Shown here: positions 19,769 through 28,013 of the stretch, piece after piece | Layout: the number at the start of each line of letters is the position of its first letter | How positions within the stretch are numbered: the first letter of the stretch is position 1 | NCBI RefSeq assembly: GCF_043195125.1 | Contig: NZ_JBAFWR010000004.1 | Source of the DNA: NCEH01 sp043195125 | GTDB taxonomy: Bacteria > Pseudomonadota > Alphaproteobacteria > Rhizobiales > Xanthobacteraceae | Length of the DNA stretch: 64,000 nt | Strand: one strand, 5' to 3' | Notes under the pieces: model-generated | What the model saw: the letters and a program-made list of their open reading frames with translations, nothing else | Told to the model about the DNA's origin: nothing | The model's database searches: none | Made by a program: the position numbers and the translations under genes

Positions 19769-20757
19769 TTGGCATGCTCCGAAACCGTGAAGCGCTGCTG
19801 GATCCGCCGCGCCCGCCCAAGCAGGAGGCCGGCAAAGCCCGCGGGCGCGAACTGGCAGACCAGCAGGATGGCCAACGCCGTCAGGCCCATATGGGTGAAG
19901 GGATAGTCCCTCAGCACCTCCTGCAGACCGACGATCAGCGCCGCGCCGACGATCGCGCCGCTCATGGAGCGCACGCCACCGATGATGCCGATCGACATGA
20001 TAAAGGTGGTCTGGAACAGCGACCCCATCTGCGGCGTCGCCAGCTGAATGTAGTGCACATAGACGGCGCCGGCGAAGGCTGTGATCGAGGATCCGACGAC
20101 GACGATCAGCGTCTTGACCAGCGGCACATTCAGTCCGCGGATGGCGGCGATGCCCTCGTCGTCGCGGATCGCCTGCATGGCGATACCCGGCATGCCGCGC
20201 AAAGCGGCCAGAAGCGCCACGAGCAGCAGAATGAGCACCCCGGCGAACACCAGGGCGATGTGGACCCCGCTCGCCCCCTCGAACAGGGGGCCGGTCCGCA
20301 GCCCGGCCTCGCCGCCGGTGACATCATATTCGTTCGTCACGGCGAGGCGGACGATCTCGGCGGCAACGAGGGTTGCCAGCGCGAAATAATGACCCTTCAG
20401 ACGGCTGGTCGCCAAGGCCACGATGAAGCCCGCGAGCGCCCCCGAGAGCGTGCCACCCAGCACCGCCACCCCCATCGGCCAACCGGCATTGGACGCAAAC
20501 GCGGAGACATAGGCGGCGATCATGATGATCGCCGCCGGCGCCAGGGAAAACATGCCGCCATAACCGGACTGGAGGCACCAGCCCATGGTGGCTGTGGCAT
20601 AGAACAGCCCTGCGGCGACGAGGCTGATGCCATAGGCACCGCCGACCCCCGCGAGACTGCAGACCACCGCCGCCACAACGGTGGCGATGCCGAGATAAAA
20701 GTCCGCCCGCAGGGCCAAGTGCCGACGCCGGGAGATCCATTTGGGTGCGGCAAGCAT
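19765..20757 (-). CDS. livM: Branched-chain-type ABC transporter permease LivM
   Basis: A 330-residue inner membrane permease of about 8-10 helices with the LivM signature segment RLKGHYFALATLVAAEIVRL and TGGEAGL, followed by the cytoplasmic-loop motif AIRDDEGIAAIRGLNV that contacts the ATPases. It begins 3 bases after livH ends and overlaps livG. The basic C-terminus (GRARRIQQRF) is typical. Confidence 0.93.
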   Translation of the reverse strand: MLAAPKWISRRRHLALRADFYLGIATVVAAVVCSLAGVGGAYGISLVAAGLFYATATMGWCLQSGYGGMFSLAPAAIIMIAAYVSAFASNAGWPMGVAVLGGTLSGALAGFIVALATSRLKGHYFALATLVAAEIVRLAVTNEYDVTGGEAGLRTGPLFEGASGVHIALVFAGVLILLLVALLAALRGMPGIAMQAIRDDEGIAAIRGLNVPLVKTLIVVVGSSITAFAGAVYVHYIQLATPQMGSLFQTTFIMSIGIIGGVRSMSGAIVGAALIVGLQEVLRDYPFTHMGLTALAILLVCQFAPAGFAGLLLGRARRIQQRFTVSEHAK

Positions 20758-20760
20758 CGC

Positions 20761-21645
20761 TCAGACTCCCCTGACCCGTTCGCCCAGCAAACCGTTGGGC
20801 GACACAAGCAACACCACGAGAAGGAGGACGAAGCCGAACACATCCTTGTACGCGCTGGAGATGAGCGCGCCGCCGAACGATTCGATGACCCCGAACAGCA
20901 GCCCGCCGACGATGGTTCCGGTGAACGACCCGAAGCCGCCAAGCACCACGACCACGAAGGATTTCAGCGCGAACGCCGCGCCCGCCTCGGGATAGACGGC
21001 GAACACCGGGGCGATGAAGGCACCTGTGAGGCCGGCAAGGCCGCAGCATGCGGCGAAGACATTGCGGTCAAACCGATCTGCATCGACGCCCAGCGTCGAC
21101 ATGGCGGCCGGATTCTGCGAAGCGGCGCGCAGCAGGCGGCCCAGCGATGTGCGCGTCAAAAACAGATAGAGCAGCGCCAGGTATAGGAAGCACTGAATGA
21201 GGCCGAACAGGCGCGGCCCGGAAATGAAAAGCACCGACGAGCGGACACGCGGCAGATCAATGGCGGGAGCGACCGAATGGATGTCCGGGCCATACACCAT
21301 CAGAGCGCCATTCAGCAGCAGCATGCCGAGCGCGAAGGTGGTGATGATCTGGTATTCGCCCGGCGAAAACCCCTGACTCGCATCCAGGGAGCGCCGACGG
21401 AAGACGAATAGATGGAAGACGTAGCCGATGACCAGAGCGCACACGAAGGCGGCGATATAGGCGGGGAACGGCCCGATGAACGTCGCGGCCGTGAAATAAG
21501 CGAAGCCGCCGACCATGATGAATTCGCCGTGGGCGAAATTTACAACCTTGTTGATTCCAAATACGAGAGAAAGAGCAGCGGCCATCGCCGCATAGTATCC
21601 GCCAGATACGAGGCCGTTTAGCAGTATTTCAATATAATGCTGCAT
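20761..21645 (-). CDS. livH: Branched-chain-type ABC transporter permease LivH
   Basis: A 294-residue permease starting MQHYIEILLNGLVSGGYYA, with FGINKVVNFAHGEFIMVGGF, the conserved LivH N-terminal block. The loop LLRAASQNPAAMSTLGVD is the ATPase-coupling motif. About 8 transmembrane helices. It forms the heterodimeric channel with LivM and follows the binding-protein gene by 48 bases. Confidence 0.93.
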   Translation of the reverse strand: MQHYIEILLNGLVSGGYYAAMAAALSLVFGINKVVNFAHGEFIMVGGFAYFTAATFIGPFPAYIAAFVCALVIGYVFHLFVFRRRSLDASQGFSPGEYQIITTFALGMLLLNGALMVYGPDIHSVAPAIDLPRVRSSVLFISGPRLFGLIQCFLYLALLYLFLTRTSLGRLLRAASQNPAAMSTLGVDADRFDRNVFAACCGLAGLTGAFIAPVFAVYPEAGAAFALKSFVVVVLGGFGSFTGTIVGGLLFGVIESFGGALISSAYKDVFGFVLLLVVLLVSPNGLLGERVRGV

Positions 21646-21693
21646 TCCACGCTCCTTGAGAGGCTGGAGGCGGCAAGCCGCCTCCAGGCTTGA

Positions 21694-22887
21694 TCACTTC
21701 TTGGAAGACGGGGGCGGGAACACGACTTTCGATTCAGACGGCGGCTGACCGACCTTCTCCATCTGGCCCACGACGAAGGGAATGTTGGGCCATTGCTGGA
21801 ACAGCGGCTCATCGGTGAAGAAGATTTCTCCGCGGCTGCCAACGACGCGAATTTTCCGCAGCGCCTGGATGATCGCCTCGCGGCTCTTGCCGCCGCTTTC
21901 CTTGATCGCCATCAGCGCAACCCAGGTGGTGTCGAAGCCCTGGAGGATGAAGCGGGTGGGGTCCTGGTTGGTGCGCTTGCGATATTCCGCCTGCACCTTG
22001 GCACCGAGCTCGGTCACCGGATTGCTCTTATGGTCGAGCACATAAGCATAGAGACCGACGCCCGCGCCCTTCACATTGTCCCAGAACCCGGCCTGATCGA
22101 CGTAGCCGCCGATGTCGATCACCTTCTGCTCGCTCGGCGGCATGCCGAGCTCGTCGAGCTGCGCGGTGAAGAGGAAGCCCTGCGGCGCAACCATCGCGAC
22201 GCCGATGAGATCCGGAGGATTCTGCCGGATCGAGAGAATTTCATCGCGCATGTCGCGCGAGGTCTTGTTGATGATCTTGGTGGAGACCTTCACGTCTGGC
22301 GCGTCGCGCTTGAGGTCAGCCTCGATCATCTTGATCTGGGCAAGGCCATAATCGGTGTTTTCGGCGACCATCAAAAAGCTCTTCACGCCCTGCTGCTTCA
22401 CGAAATTGGTGACCGCATAGCTGGTGCGCGAGGTGTAATTCGAAACGGCGAAGACTTCGGGAAATTTCTGCTGCCGAATATCGTCGGCCCAGCAGTTCAT
22501 CGCGACAAAGCCGACCTTGTTTTCATGCGCGATGCGCGAAAGAACGAAGCCTTCCGAGGAATGGTTGCAGCCGACGACCACGTCCACTTTGTCGCGGTTG
22601 ACCAGCTTCTCCATGGCGGAGCGGGAGGCTTCCGGATCGCCGCGCGTATCCTCGTAGATGATCTCGATGTCGCGGCCGTCGACCTTGGGGCCGAACTGGG
22701 CCTTGAACATGTCCAGGGCGATCTCGCCGCCGACCTTGGACTCCCGTCCGCCAATAACGTTGCCCGGCGGGCTGAAGGAATTGGCGAACCCGATCTTGAT
22801 CGGCGTCGTCTGGGCTGCAGCGGGAAGCGTCGTCGACGCGCACGCCAATAGGAAGGTCGCGGTGGTGAACCGCAAAAGCTTTCTCAT
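21694..22887 (-). CDS. Periplasmic substrate-binding protein of a Liv-type ABC importer
   Basis: A 397-residue type I periplasmic binding protein. A signal peptide (MRKLLRFTTATFLLACAS, cleavage likely after PAAAQ) precedes the mature start TTPIKIGFANSFS. The body contains the alternating Rossmann lobes seen in aromatic/amide-acid binders of this family (for example DVVVGCNHSSEGFVLSRIAHE). The ATG at 22887 has AGAGGA about 8 bases upstream and gives the signal peptide; an upstream in-frame ATG (22935) does not. First gene of the leftward operon. Confidence 0.91.
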   Translation of the reverse strand: MRKLLRFTTATFLLACASTTLPAAAQTTPIKIGFANSFSPPGNVIGGRESKVGGEIALDMFKAQFGPKVDGRDIEIIYEDTRGDPEASRSAMEKLVNRDKVDVVVGCNHSSEGFVLSRIAHENKVGFVAMNCWADDIRQQKFPEVFAVSNYTSRTSYAVTNFVKQQGVKSFLMVAENTDYGLAQIKMIEADLKRDAPDVKVSTKIINKTSRDMRDEILSIRQNPPDLIGVAMVAPQGFLFTAQLDELGMPPSEQKVIDIGGYVDQAGFWDNVKGAGVGLYAYVLDHKSNPVTELGAKVQAEYRKRTNQDPTRFILQGFDTTWVALMAIKESGGKSREAIIQALRKIRVVGSRGEIFFTDEPLFQQWPNIPFVVGQMEKVGQPPSESKVVFPPPSSKK

Positions 22888-22920
22888 CACGCTGATCCTC
22901 TGGTTGTGAGCCGTCAAATG

Positions 22921-23026
22921 ATTGGGTTTGCCCAATTCGCGAGGCCGACTTTTCCCATTTGCCAGAATGTCATCTTGATGTCCATTAAAAAGTTATTATT
23001 GACATAATGTCTGACAATCTCATAAG
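22921..23026. promoter_or_regulatory. Divergent promoter/operator region of the accessory cluster
   Basis: Between the two divergent operons (22888-23051). A rightward promoter TTGACA (22999-23004) - 16 nt - CATAAG (23021-23026) overlaps a perfect interrupted palindrome GACAT-A-ATGTC (23001-23011), a good FCD/GntR-type operator candidate. Two further ATGTC half-sites lie at 22967 and 22978, 11 bp apart (one helical turn). A separate inverted repeat ATTGGG-TTTG-CCCAAT (22921-22936) sits about 34 bp upstream of the binding-protein gene. Regulation by the operon's own FCD protein is inferred. Confidence 0.6.
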
Positions 23027-23051
23027 CATGAGAGCGCCTCAGGAGGGAAAG

Positions 23052-23645
23052 ATGAAGCTGACAGTCCGCCGCAACATCATCGTTCGGGACGAGATCCGAG
23101 AGGTGAACGGGCATGTTGCGGAACCACCGCTATGCAAGGTGGCCATCGTCAGCGTGGTCGAAAATCCCTTCATCGACCGGTACGAGCACGACCTGACGCC
23201 GCTCATCGAGGCGAGCGTGGACCTCGGCCATGCGATGGCACGCGCGGGGGCAAAAGCGCTCGCGGGGGAAGAAATCCAGAGCTACGGCAAGGCCGGCCTG
23301 GTGGGCATCCGGGGCGAGCAGGAGCACGCGAATGCGCTGCTTACGACGGCTTTCGCCACCCCCTTCCGGGAGATGATCGGCGACGCGCCGGCGTGGATCT
23401 CCTCGGTCACCAAAGTCGCCGCGCCCGGCACCTTCATCGATATTCCGGTCAACAACGTGCTCGATGTCTACGTGCGCTCGCACTACGATTCCATGTCGTT
23501 CGCGATCGCCGGCGTCCCCATGCCGGACGAGATCGCCGTCATGTTCTGCCTGGTGACCCGCGGCCGGATCGACGCGCGCGTCGGTGGCATGACACACGAA
23601 GAGGCGCGGCGGCGCGCCCTGATGGCGGCGGAAGTCGCGAAATGA
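23052..23645 (+). CDS. DUF1185 'amino acid synthesis' family protein (AA_synth)
   Basis: A 197-residue protein of the family PF06684, whose biochemical function I do not know to be established. Recognisable blocks are VRRNIIVRDEIREVNG, KVAIVSVVENPF, GKAGLVGIRGEQEHANALL and FIDIPVNN. The ATG at 23052 is preceded by AGGAGGG; an upstream ATG (23007) lies within the promoter/operator and is rejected. First gene of the rightward operon, overlapping the amidohydrolase by ATGA. Its consistent pairing with amidohydrolases suggests a role on a cyclic amide or its ring-opening product (inference). Confidence 0.83.
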   Translation: MKLTVRRNIIVRDEIREVNGHVAEPPLCKVAIVSVVENPFIDRYEHDLTPLIEASVDLGHAMARAGAKALAGEEIQSYGKAGLVGIRGEQEHANALLTTAFATPFREMIGDAPAWISSVTKVAAPGTFIDIPVNNVLDVYVRSHYDSMSFAIAGVPMPDEIAVMFCLVTRGRIDARVGGMTHEEARRRALMAAEVAK

Positions 23646-24838
23646 GGGTCGCGATCACCAACCTCGCCGGGGTGATCACGGGGGCCCTCGAAGACCCGAA
23701 AATCGCCGCCGACACGATCCTGATGCGCGACGGCGTGCTGACCCAGGTCGGCACCGCCTCCGCCGCCGAAGTTGAAGCCTGCGACGTGGTGATCGACGCC
23801 GGCGGCACCATCGCCGTCCCCGGGTTGATCGATTCCCACGTTCACATCACCTTCGGCGATTACACGCCACGCCAGAAGACGGTCGGCTTTCTTGAGAGCT
23901 ACACCCACGGCGGCGTCACCACCGCCATCAGCGCATCGGAAGTGCATGTTCCGGGGCGCCCGCGCGATCCGGAAGGGGTGAAGGCGCTCGCCGTCGCCGC
24001 CCGCAAGAGCTTCGCGGATTACCGGCCCGGCGGCATGCGCGTCCACGCGGGATCGGTCATCCTCGAGCCGGGCCTCACCGCCGCCGATTTCACGCAACTG
24101 GCAGACCGGGGCGTCTGGCTCGCCAAGGCCGGCTTCGGCGCGTTCGCGACGCCTTACGAATACCAGCCGCTGGTCGCCGCCGCGAAGGCGGCCGGCATGA
24201 TCACCATGATGCACACCGGGGCGGCCTCGATTCCCGGCTCCTCCGGAATCTGGGCGGACCACGTGCTCGCGGTGGACCCCGACGTCTCGTTTCATGTGAA
24301 CGGCGGCCCGGCCGCCATGCCGGATGCGGATTTCCCCCGTCTGGTGAACGAATCCGGGGTGGCGCTTCAGGTGTGCACGGCGGGCAACCTGCGAACCGCT
24401 CTCCTGGTGACGCGCCTTGCCGAGGAAGCCGGTGCCTTCGAACGCCTGCTGATCGCCACCGATACGCCCACCGGCAGCGGGATCATGCCGCTGGGCATGC
24501 TCTACACCATCTCGCAATTGGTCAGCCTCGGCGGTATCGCGCCCGAGCGGGCGATCGCCGCGGCGACCGGCAACAATGCGCGGGTGTTCCGCCTGAATTC
24601 GGGCCTGCTCGCCCCCGGCCGCGATGCCGACGTGATCCTGCTCGACGCCTGCGAGGGCTCCTCGCAGAACGACGCGCTCTCCGCGCTTGCAAACGGCGAC
24701 ATCGCCGCCGTCGGCGCGGTGATCACGGCAGGCGTGCCGCGCTTCGTCGGCAAGAGCCGGAACACTCCGCCGACGACCAAGAAGGTGCGCGTCGCACACT
24801 CGCGCATCGTTCAGGATTTCAGCGCGACGGGCCATTAG
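23642..24838 (+). CDS. Enamidase-like amidohydrolase
   Basis: A 398-residue TIM-barrel amidohydrolase. Metal-ligand candidates are His66 and His68 (DSHVHI), His191 (MMHTG), His218 (FHVNGG) and Asp274 (IATDTPTGSGIMPLG). The segment ATDTPTGSGIMPLGMLYTI resembles the enamidase of nicotinate fermentation (6-oxo-tetrahydronicotinate hydrolysis in Eubacterium barkeri). It would open a cyclic enamide, imide or lactam ring. It is translationally coupled to the DUF1185 gene. Substrate unknown; other amidohydrolase subgroups (dihydroorotase-like) are the main alternatives. Confidence 0.82.
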   Translation: MRVAITNLAGVITGALEDPKIAADTILMRDGVLTQVGTASAAEVEACDVVIDAGGTIAVPGLIDSHVHITFGDYTPRQKTVGFLESYTHGGVTTAISASEVHVPGRPRDPEGVKALAVAARKSFADYRPGGMRVHAGSVILEPGLTAADFTQLADRGVWLAKAGFGAFATPYEYQPLVAAAKAAGMITMMHTGAASIPGSSGIWADHVLAVDPDVSFHVNGGPAAMPDADFPRLVNESGVALQVCTAGNLRTALLVTRLAEEAGAFERLLIATDTPTGSGIMPLGMLYTISQLVSLGGIAPERAIAAATGNNARVFRLNSGLLAPGRDADVILLDACEGSSQNDALSALANGDIAAVGAVITAGVPRFVGKSRNTPPTTKKVRVAHSRIVQDFSATGH

Positions 24839-24917
24839 CGCCGCCGCGCAGGGTCCGGCACCGAAGGATCAACCAGAAGCCGGCATCCACATGGTGAGCC
24901 GGGCACCAAAGGGGATC

Positions 24918-25883
24918 ATGGTGGAGAAAGTCACGTCCTACGATGCGTTGCGCGACCGGATGCAGGGGCGCGACCGTACGCTGCGCGACAAGGTCATGTC
25001 TCTTCCCGAGGCCGCCGCCCTCGTGCACGACGGGTCAACGCTCGGAATTGGCGGTTCCGTCATCTCGCGGACCCCGATGGCGATGATCTGGCAGCTCATC
25101 AAATCCGGGAAGAAGGACCTCATCTGCTCGCGCAGCATGATGTCCACGGATTGCGACCTGATCCTCGCCTCGGGCCTCTCGCGCCACATCATCACCAGCT
25201 GGTGTGCCCAGGGCATCATGTGGGGCCTGTCCAAGGTGGTGCGCCACCATTTCGAGAACAAGCTGGCGGTCTATGAGGAGTGGAGCCACCTCGCCATGGG
25301 CATGCGCTATCGCGCCGGCGCCATGGGCCTGCCGCTGATGCCCATGCGGTCGGTTCTGAACTCGGACATGTACGCGCTCCAGAACGGCCAGATCCATACG
25401 CTCGACTGCCCCTTCACCGGCGAGCAGCTCGCCGTGGTGCCCGCCCTCAATCCGGACGTGGCGATCATCCACGTGCAGCAATGCGACCCGTTCGGCAATG
25501 CGCAGATCGACGGGCTCACCTATCTCGACATGGACCTCGCGCTCGCGGCGGACCGCGTGATCATCACCACCGAGCGCATCGTCTCGAACGATCAGATCCG
25601 CCGGGCGCCGGATCAGACCAAGATCCCCTTCCTGTGCGTGGAGGCGGTGGTGGAAGTGCCCTATGGCAGCGCGCCGCACGAATGCTATGGCCTCTATGAG
25701 CCCATGTTCGACCATATCTCGGCTTACGTCGCCAAGGTGAACGCGTCTCCGGTCGAGGGCATGAAGGCCTATATCGACAGCCACATCCACGCGCCCGAAA
25801 CCTGGCTCGAATTCCTCGACCTCATCGGCCTTAAGGAGCTGTCCGCCGCCACCGCCAAGGGACGGAGCATCTACAATGTCTGA
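24918..25883 (+). CDS. CoA-transferase subunit A (glutaconate CoA-transferase-like)
   Basis: A 321-residue family I CoA-transferase alpha subunit similar to GctA, with LVHDGSTLGIGGSVISRTPMA near the N-terminus and CDPFGNAQIDGLTYLD in the CoA-binding core. The ATG at 24918 is preferred (AAAGGGG upstream) over 24891. The gene overlaps subunit B by 8 bases. With B it would move CoA between acids. A hydrolytic role like the actinobacterial IpdAB (ring-opening of a cyclic ketone-CoA) is a real alternative, because an enoyl-CoA hydratase gene follows. Confidence 0.87.
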   Translation: MVEKVTSYDALRDRMQGRDRTLRDKVMSLPEAAALVHDGSTLGIGGSVISRTPMAMIWQLIKSGKKDLICSRSMMSTDCDLILASGLSRHIITSWCAQGIMWGLSKVVRHHFENKLAVYEEWSHLAMGMRYRAGAMGLPLMPMRSVLNSDMYALQNGQIHTLDCPFTGEQLAVVPALNPDVAIIHVQQCDPFGNAQIDGLTYLDMDLALAADRVIITTERIVSNDQIRRAPDQTKIPFLCVEAVVEVPYGSAPHECYGLYEPMFDHISAYVAKVNASPVEGMKAYIDSHIHAPETWLEFLDLIGLKELSAATAKGRSIYNV

Positions 25884-26646
25884 GCCGCTATCCTACACCG
25901 CGACGGAGCTGCTCGCCGTGCTGAGCGCGCGCGAGCTGAAGAACGGTCAGGTGATTTTCGCCGGTGTCGGCACGCCGCTGCTCGCGGCCACGCTGGCACA
26001 GCGACTCGGCTGCCCGGAGATCACCATCCTGTTCGAAGGGGGCGTGATCGGCGCCTATATCGAGGACGGGCGCTTGCCCCCCTCCGCCAACGACCAGCGC
26101 TGCGCCAAGCTTGCCAATGCGGTGCTTGGCAGCTCCGAGGTGATGCTGCTGATGCAGCGCGGCTATGTGGACATCGGCTTCCTCGGCGGCGCGCAGATCG
26201 ACGCCTACGGCAATCTGAACTCCTCCTTCATCGGCGATTGGCATGAGCCGAAGACACGCCTCCCCGGCTCGGGCGGGGCGAACGACATCTCCAGCCTCAC
26301 CGATTTCATCGTCTCGATCCGCCACGAGAAGCGCCGGTTCGTGGAGAAGGTGGATTTCATCACCTCGCCAGGACATGTGGACGGCGGCACGTCGCGCCGC
26401 ACCGGTGGTCTGCTGCGCGGCGGCTGCCGTCGCGTGGTGACCGACCTCGGGGTGTTCGGCTTCGACGAGACGACCCGCCGCATGAAGCTTCTGGCGCTGA
26501 GCCCTGGTGCCACGCTGGAGCAGGTGCGGGACAATACCGGCTTCGATCTCCTGGTGGCCGATCAACTGGCGACCACCGCGCCGGTCACGGCGCAGGAGCT
26601 TGCCGTCCTGCGCAAGCTCGACCCGCAGCGCATCTTCACCGCGTGA
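25876..26646 (+). CDS. CoA-transferase subunit B (glutaconate CoA-transferase-like)
   Basis: A 256-residue beta subunit. Glu54 in ILFEGGVIGA occupies the position of the catalytic Glu54 of Acidaminococcus glutaconate CoA-transferase, which carries the glutamyl-CoA intermediate. QRGYVDIGFLGGAQIDAYGNLN is a strongly conserved family block. Coupled to subunit A and, by a GTGA overlap, to the enoyl-CoA hydratase. Retention of the Glu supports true transferase chemistry. Confidence 0.87.
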   Translation: MSEPLSYTATELLAVLSARELKNGQVIFAGVGTPLLAATLAQRLGCPEITILFEGGVIGAYIEDGRLPPSANDQRCAKLANAVLGSSEVMLLMQRGYVDIGFLGGAQIDAYGNLNSSFIGDWHEPKTRLPGSGGANDISSLTDFIVSIRHEKRRFVEKVDFITSPGHVDGGTSRRTGGLLRGGCRRVVTDLGVFGFDETTRRMKLLALSPGATLEQVRDNTGFDLLVADQLATTAPVTAQELAVLRKLDPQRIFTA

Positions 26647-27473
26647 CCGGCGCCATGGACCTGCCCGATCCCCTCCATTATTGCGAAGTCACCCGCTCCG
26701 GCCCGATCACCGTCATCCGCCTGAACCGGCCGGAGGCGATGAATGCCCTGCACGAAGCGGCACATCGCGAACTGCACGCCGTGTTCGACGCGTTCGCGGC
26801 CGATGACAGCCAGTGGGTCGCAATCCTCACCGGCGCGGGGGAGCGCGCGTTCTGCGCAGGATACGATCTGAAATCGCTCGCCGGCGGCGGGAAGGAAGGC
26901 TGGGCCGCGACCGGCTTCGGCGGTCTCGCCCGGCGTTTCGACTGTACCAAGCCCATCATCGCGGCGGTGAATGGCATCGCCCTCGGTGGCGGGTTCGAAA
27001 TGGTGCTCGCCTGCGACATCGCGGTGGCGAGCGAGCGCGCGAGCTTCGCCTTGCCGGAGCCGAAATTCGGTCTCGCCGCGGTTTCCGGAGGGCTGCATCG
27101 CCTGCCCCGCCAGATCGGGCTGAAGCACGCCATGGGCATGATCCTGACGGGCCGGCGCGTCAGCGCGCAGGACGGACTGCGGCTCGGCTTCCTGAACGAG
27201 GTCGTGCCCGCGGGCGAGGAGATGGCGGCGGCGATGCGCTGGGCGCAGGAGATCTGCCAATGCAGCCCCGCCTCCATTCGTGCGTCCAAGGAAGCCGTCC
27301 TCGCCGGATTGGACAGGACGCTCGCCCGAGCCATCGGGGACCAGGAAAATTTCCCGGCCATGAAGGCCATGTATGCGTCGGAAGATTTCATCGAGGGCCC
27401 AAGGGCTTTCGCAGAGAAGCGGCCGCCGCGCTGGTGCGGCGCGTCCGCCCCGAAACCAGCTCCGGGGGCCTGA
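26643..27473 (+). CDS. Enoyl-CoA hydratase/isomerase family protein
   Basis: A 276-residue crotonase. CoA-binding CAGYDLKSLA and oxyanion-hole NGIALGGGFEM; both hydratase glutamates are present (Glu119 in GGGFE and Glu139 in LPEPKFG), supporting hydratase or retro-aldol activity. The GTG start at 26643 overlaps the CoA-transferase stop; ATG 26655 is an alternative. It would hydrate the enoyl-CoA or cleave a CoA-linked intermediate made by the preceding enzymes. Confidence 0.9.
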   Translation: MTGAMDLPDPLHYCEVTRSGPITVIRLNRPEAMNALHEAAHRELHAVFDAFAADDSQWVAILTGAGERAFCAGYDLKSLAGGGKEGWAATGFGGLARRFDCTKPIIAAVNGIALGGGFEMVLACDIAVASERASFALPEPKFGLAAVSGGLHRLPRQIGLKHAMGMILTGRRVSAQDGLRLGFLNEVVPAGEEMAAAMRWAQEICQCSPASIRASKEAVLAGLDRTLARAIGDQENFPAMKAMYASEDFIEGPRAFAEKRPPRWCGASAPKPAPGA

Positions 27474-27478
27474 CCGAG

Positions 27479-27946
27479 ATGGCACTGTTCTTCCAGGATT
27501 ACGAGACGCTGGAGATCGGTCACACCTGGCACACGCCGGCGCGGACCATCACCCAGGCGGAGGTGGACCGGTTCGCACAAGCGACCGGCGACACCAACCC
27601 CATCCATATCGATCACGCCTATGCCGCGCGCAGCAGCTTCGGGGGCACCATCGTCCATGGCTATCTCACCATCGCCCTCGCAGCGGGCCTGGTGTTCCAG
27701 CTGGGGCTGGACGAGGTGGCCTCGCACGCGATCCTCTCGACCAACTGGCGCCTCACCAAGGCGGTGCGCCCGGGCGAAGACATTCATGTGGTGCTCACCT
27801 TGCTGTCGCGGCGGCCATCCCGGTCCCAGCCCGGCCAAGGCATCATCACCCGCCGGTACGACGTGCTCAATCAGCAGGAGGAGCCGGTCGCCATCGGCGA
27901 GGTGACGATGCTCATTCTCGCGCGCCCGGCCGCCGCAGGAGCATGA
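27479..27946 (+). CDS. MaoC-like hotdog dehydratase
   Basis: A 155-residue single-hotdog protein with the (R)-hydratase motif ATGDTNPIHIDHAYA (catalytic Asp38 and His43). It catalyses hydration/dehydration of enoyl-CoA or a related acyl thioester. It starts 5 bases after the crotonase stop. A crotonase and a MaoC in one operon suggests two hydration steps of opposite stereochemistry or at different carbons. Confidence 0.9.
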   Translation: MALFFQDYETLEIGHTWHTPARTITQAEVDRFAQATGDTNPIHIDHAYAARSSFGGTIVHGYLTIALAAGLVFQLGLDEVASHAILSTNWRLTKAVRPGEDIHVVLTLLSRRPSRSQPGQGIITRRYDVLNQQEEPVAIGEVTMLILARPAAAGA

Positions 27947-28013
27947 CGCGCCGCGCCTCATTTCAAGACCGCGAACGATGCGGCCCAACTTCCAACCTCA
28001 GGGGATTTGAACC

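Noticed and set aside
23007..23051. Upstream ATG as the start of the DUF1185 gene
   Set aside because: It lies within the promoter/palindrome and lacks a ribosome binding site; ATG 23052 with AGGAGGG is better.
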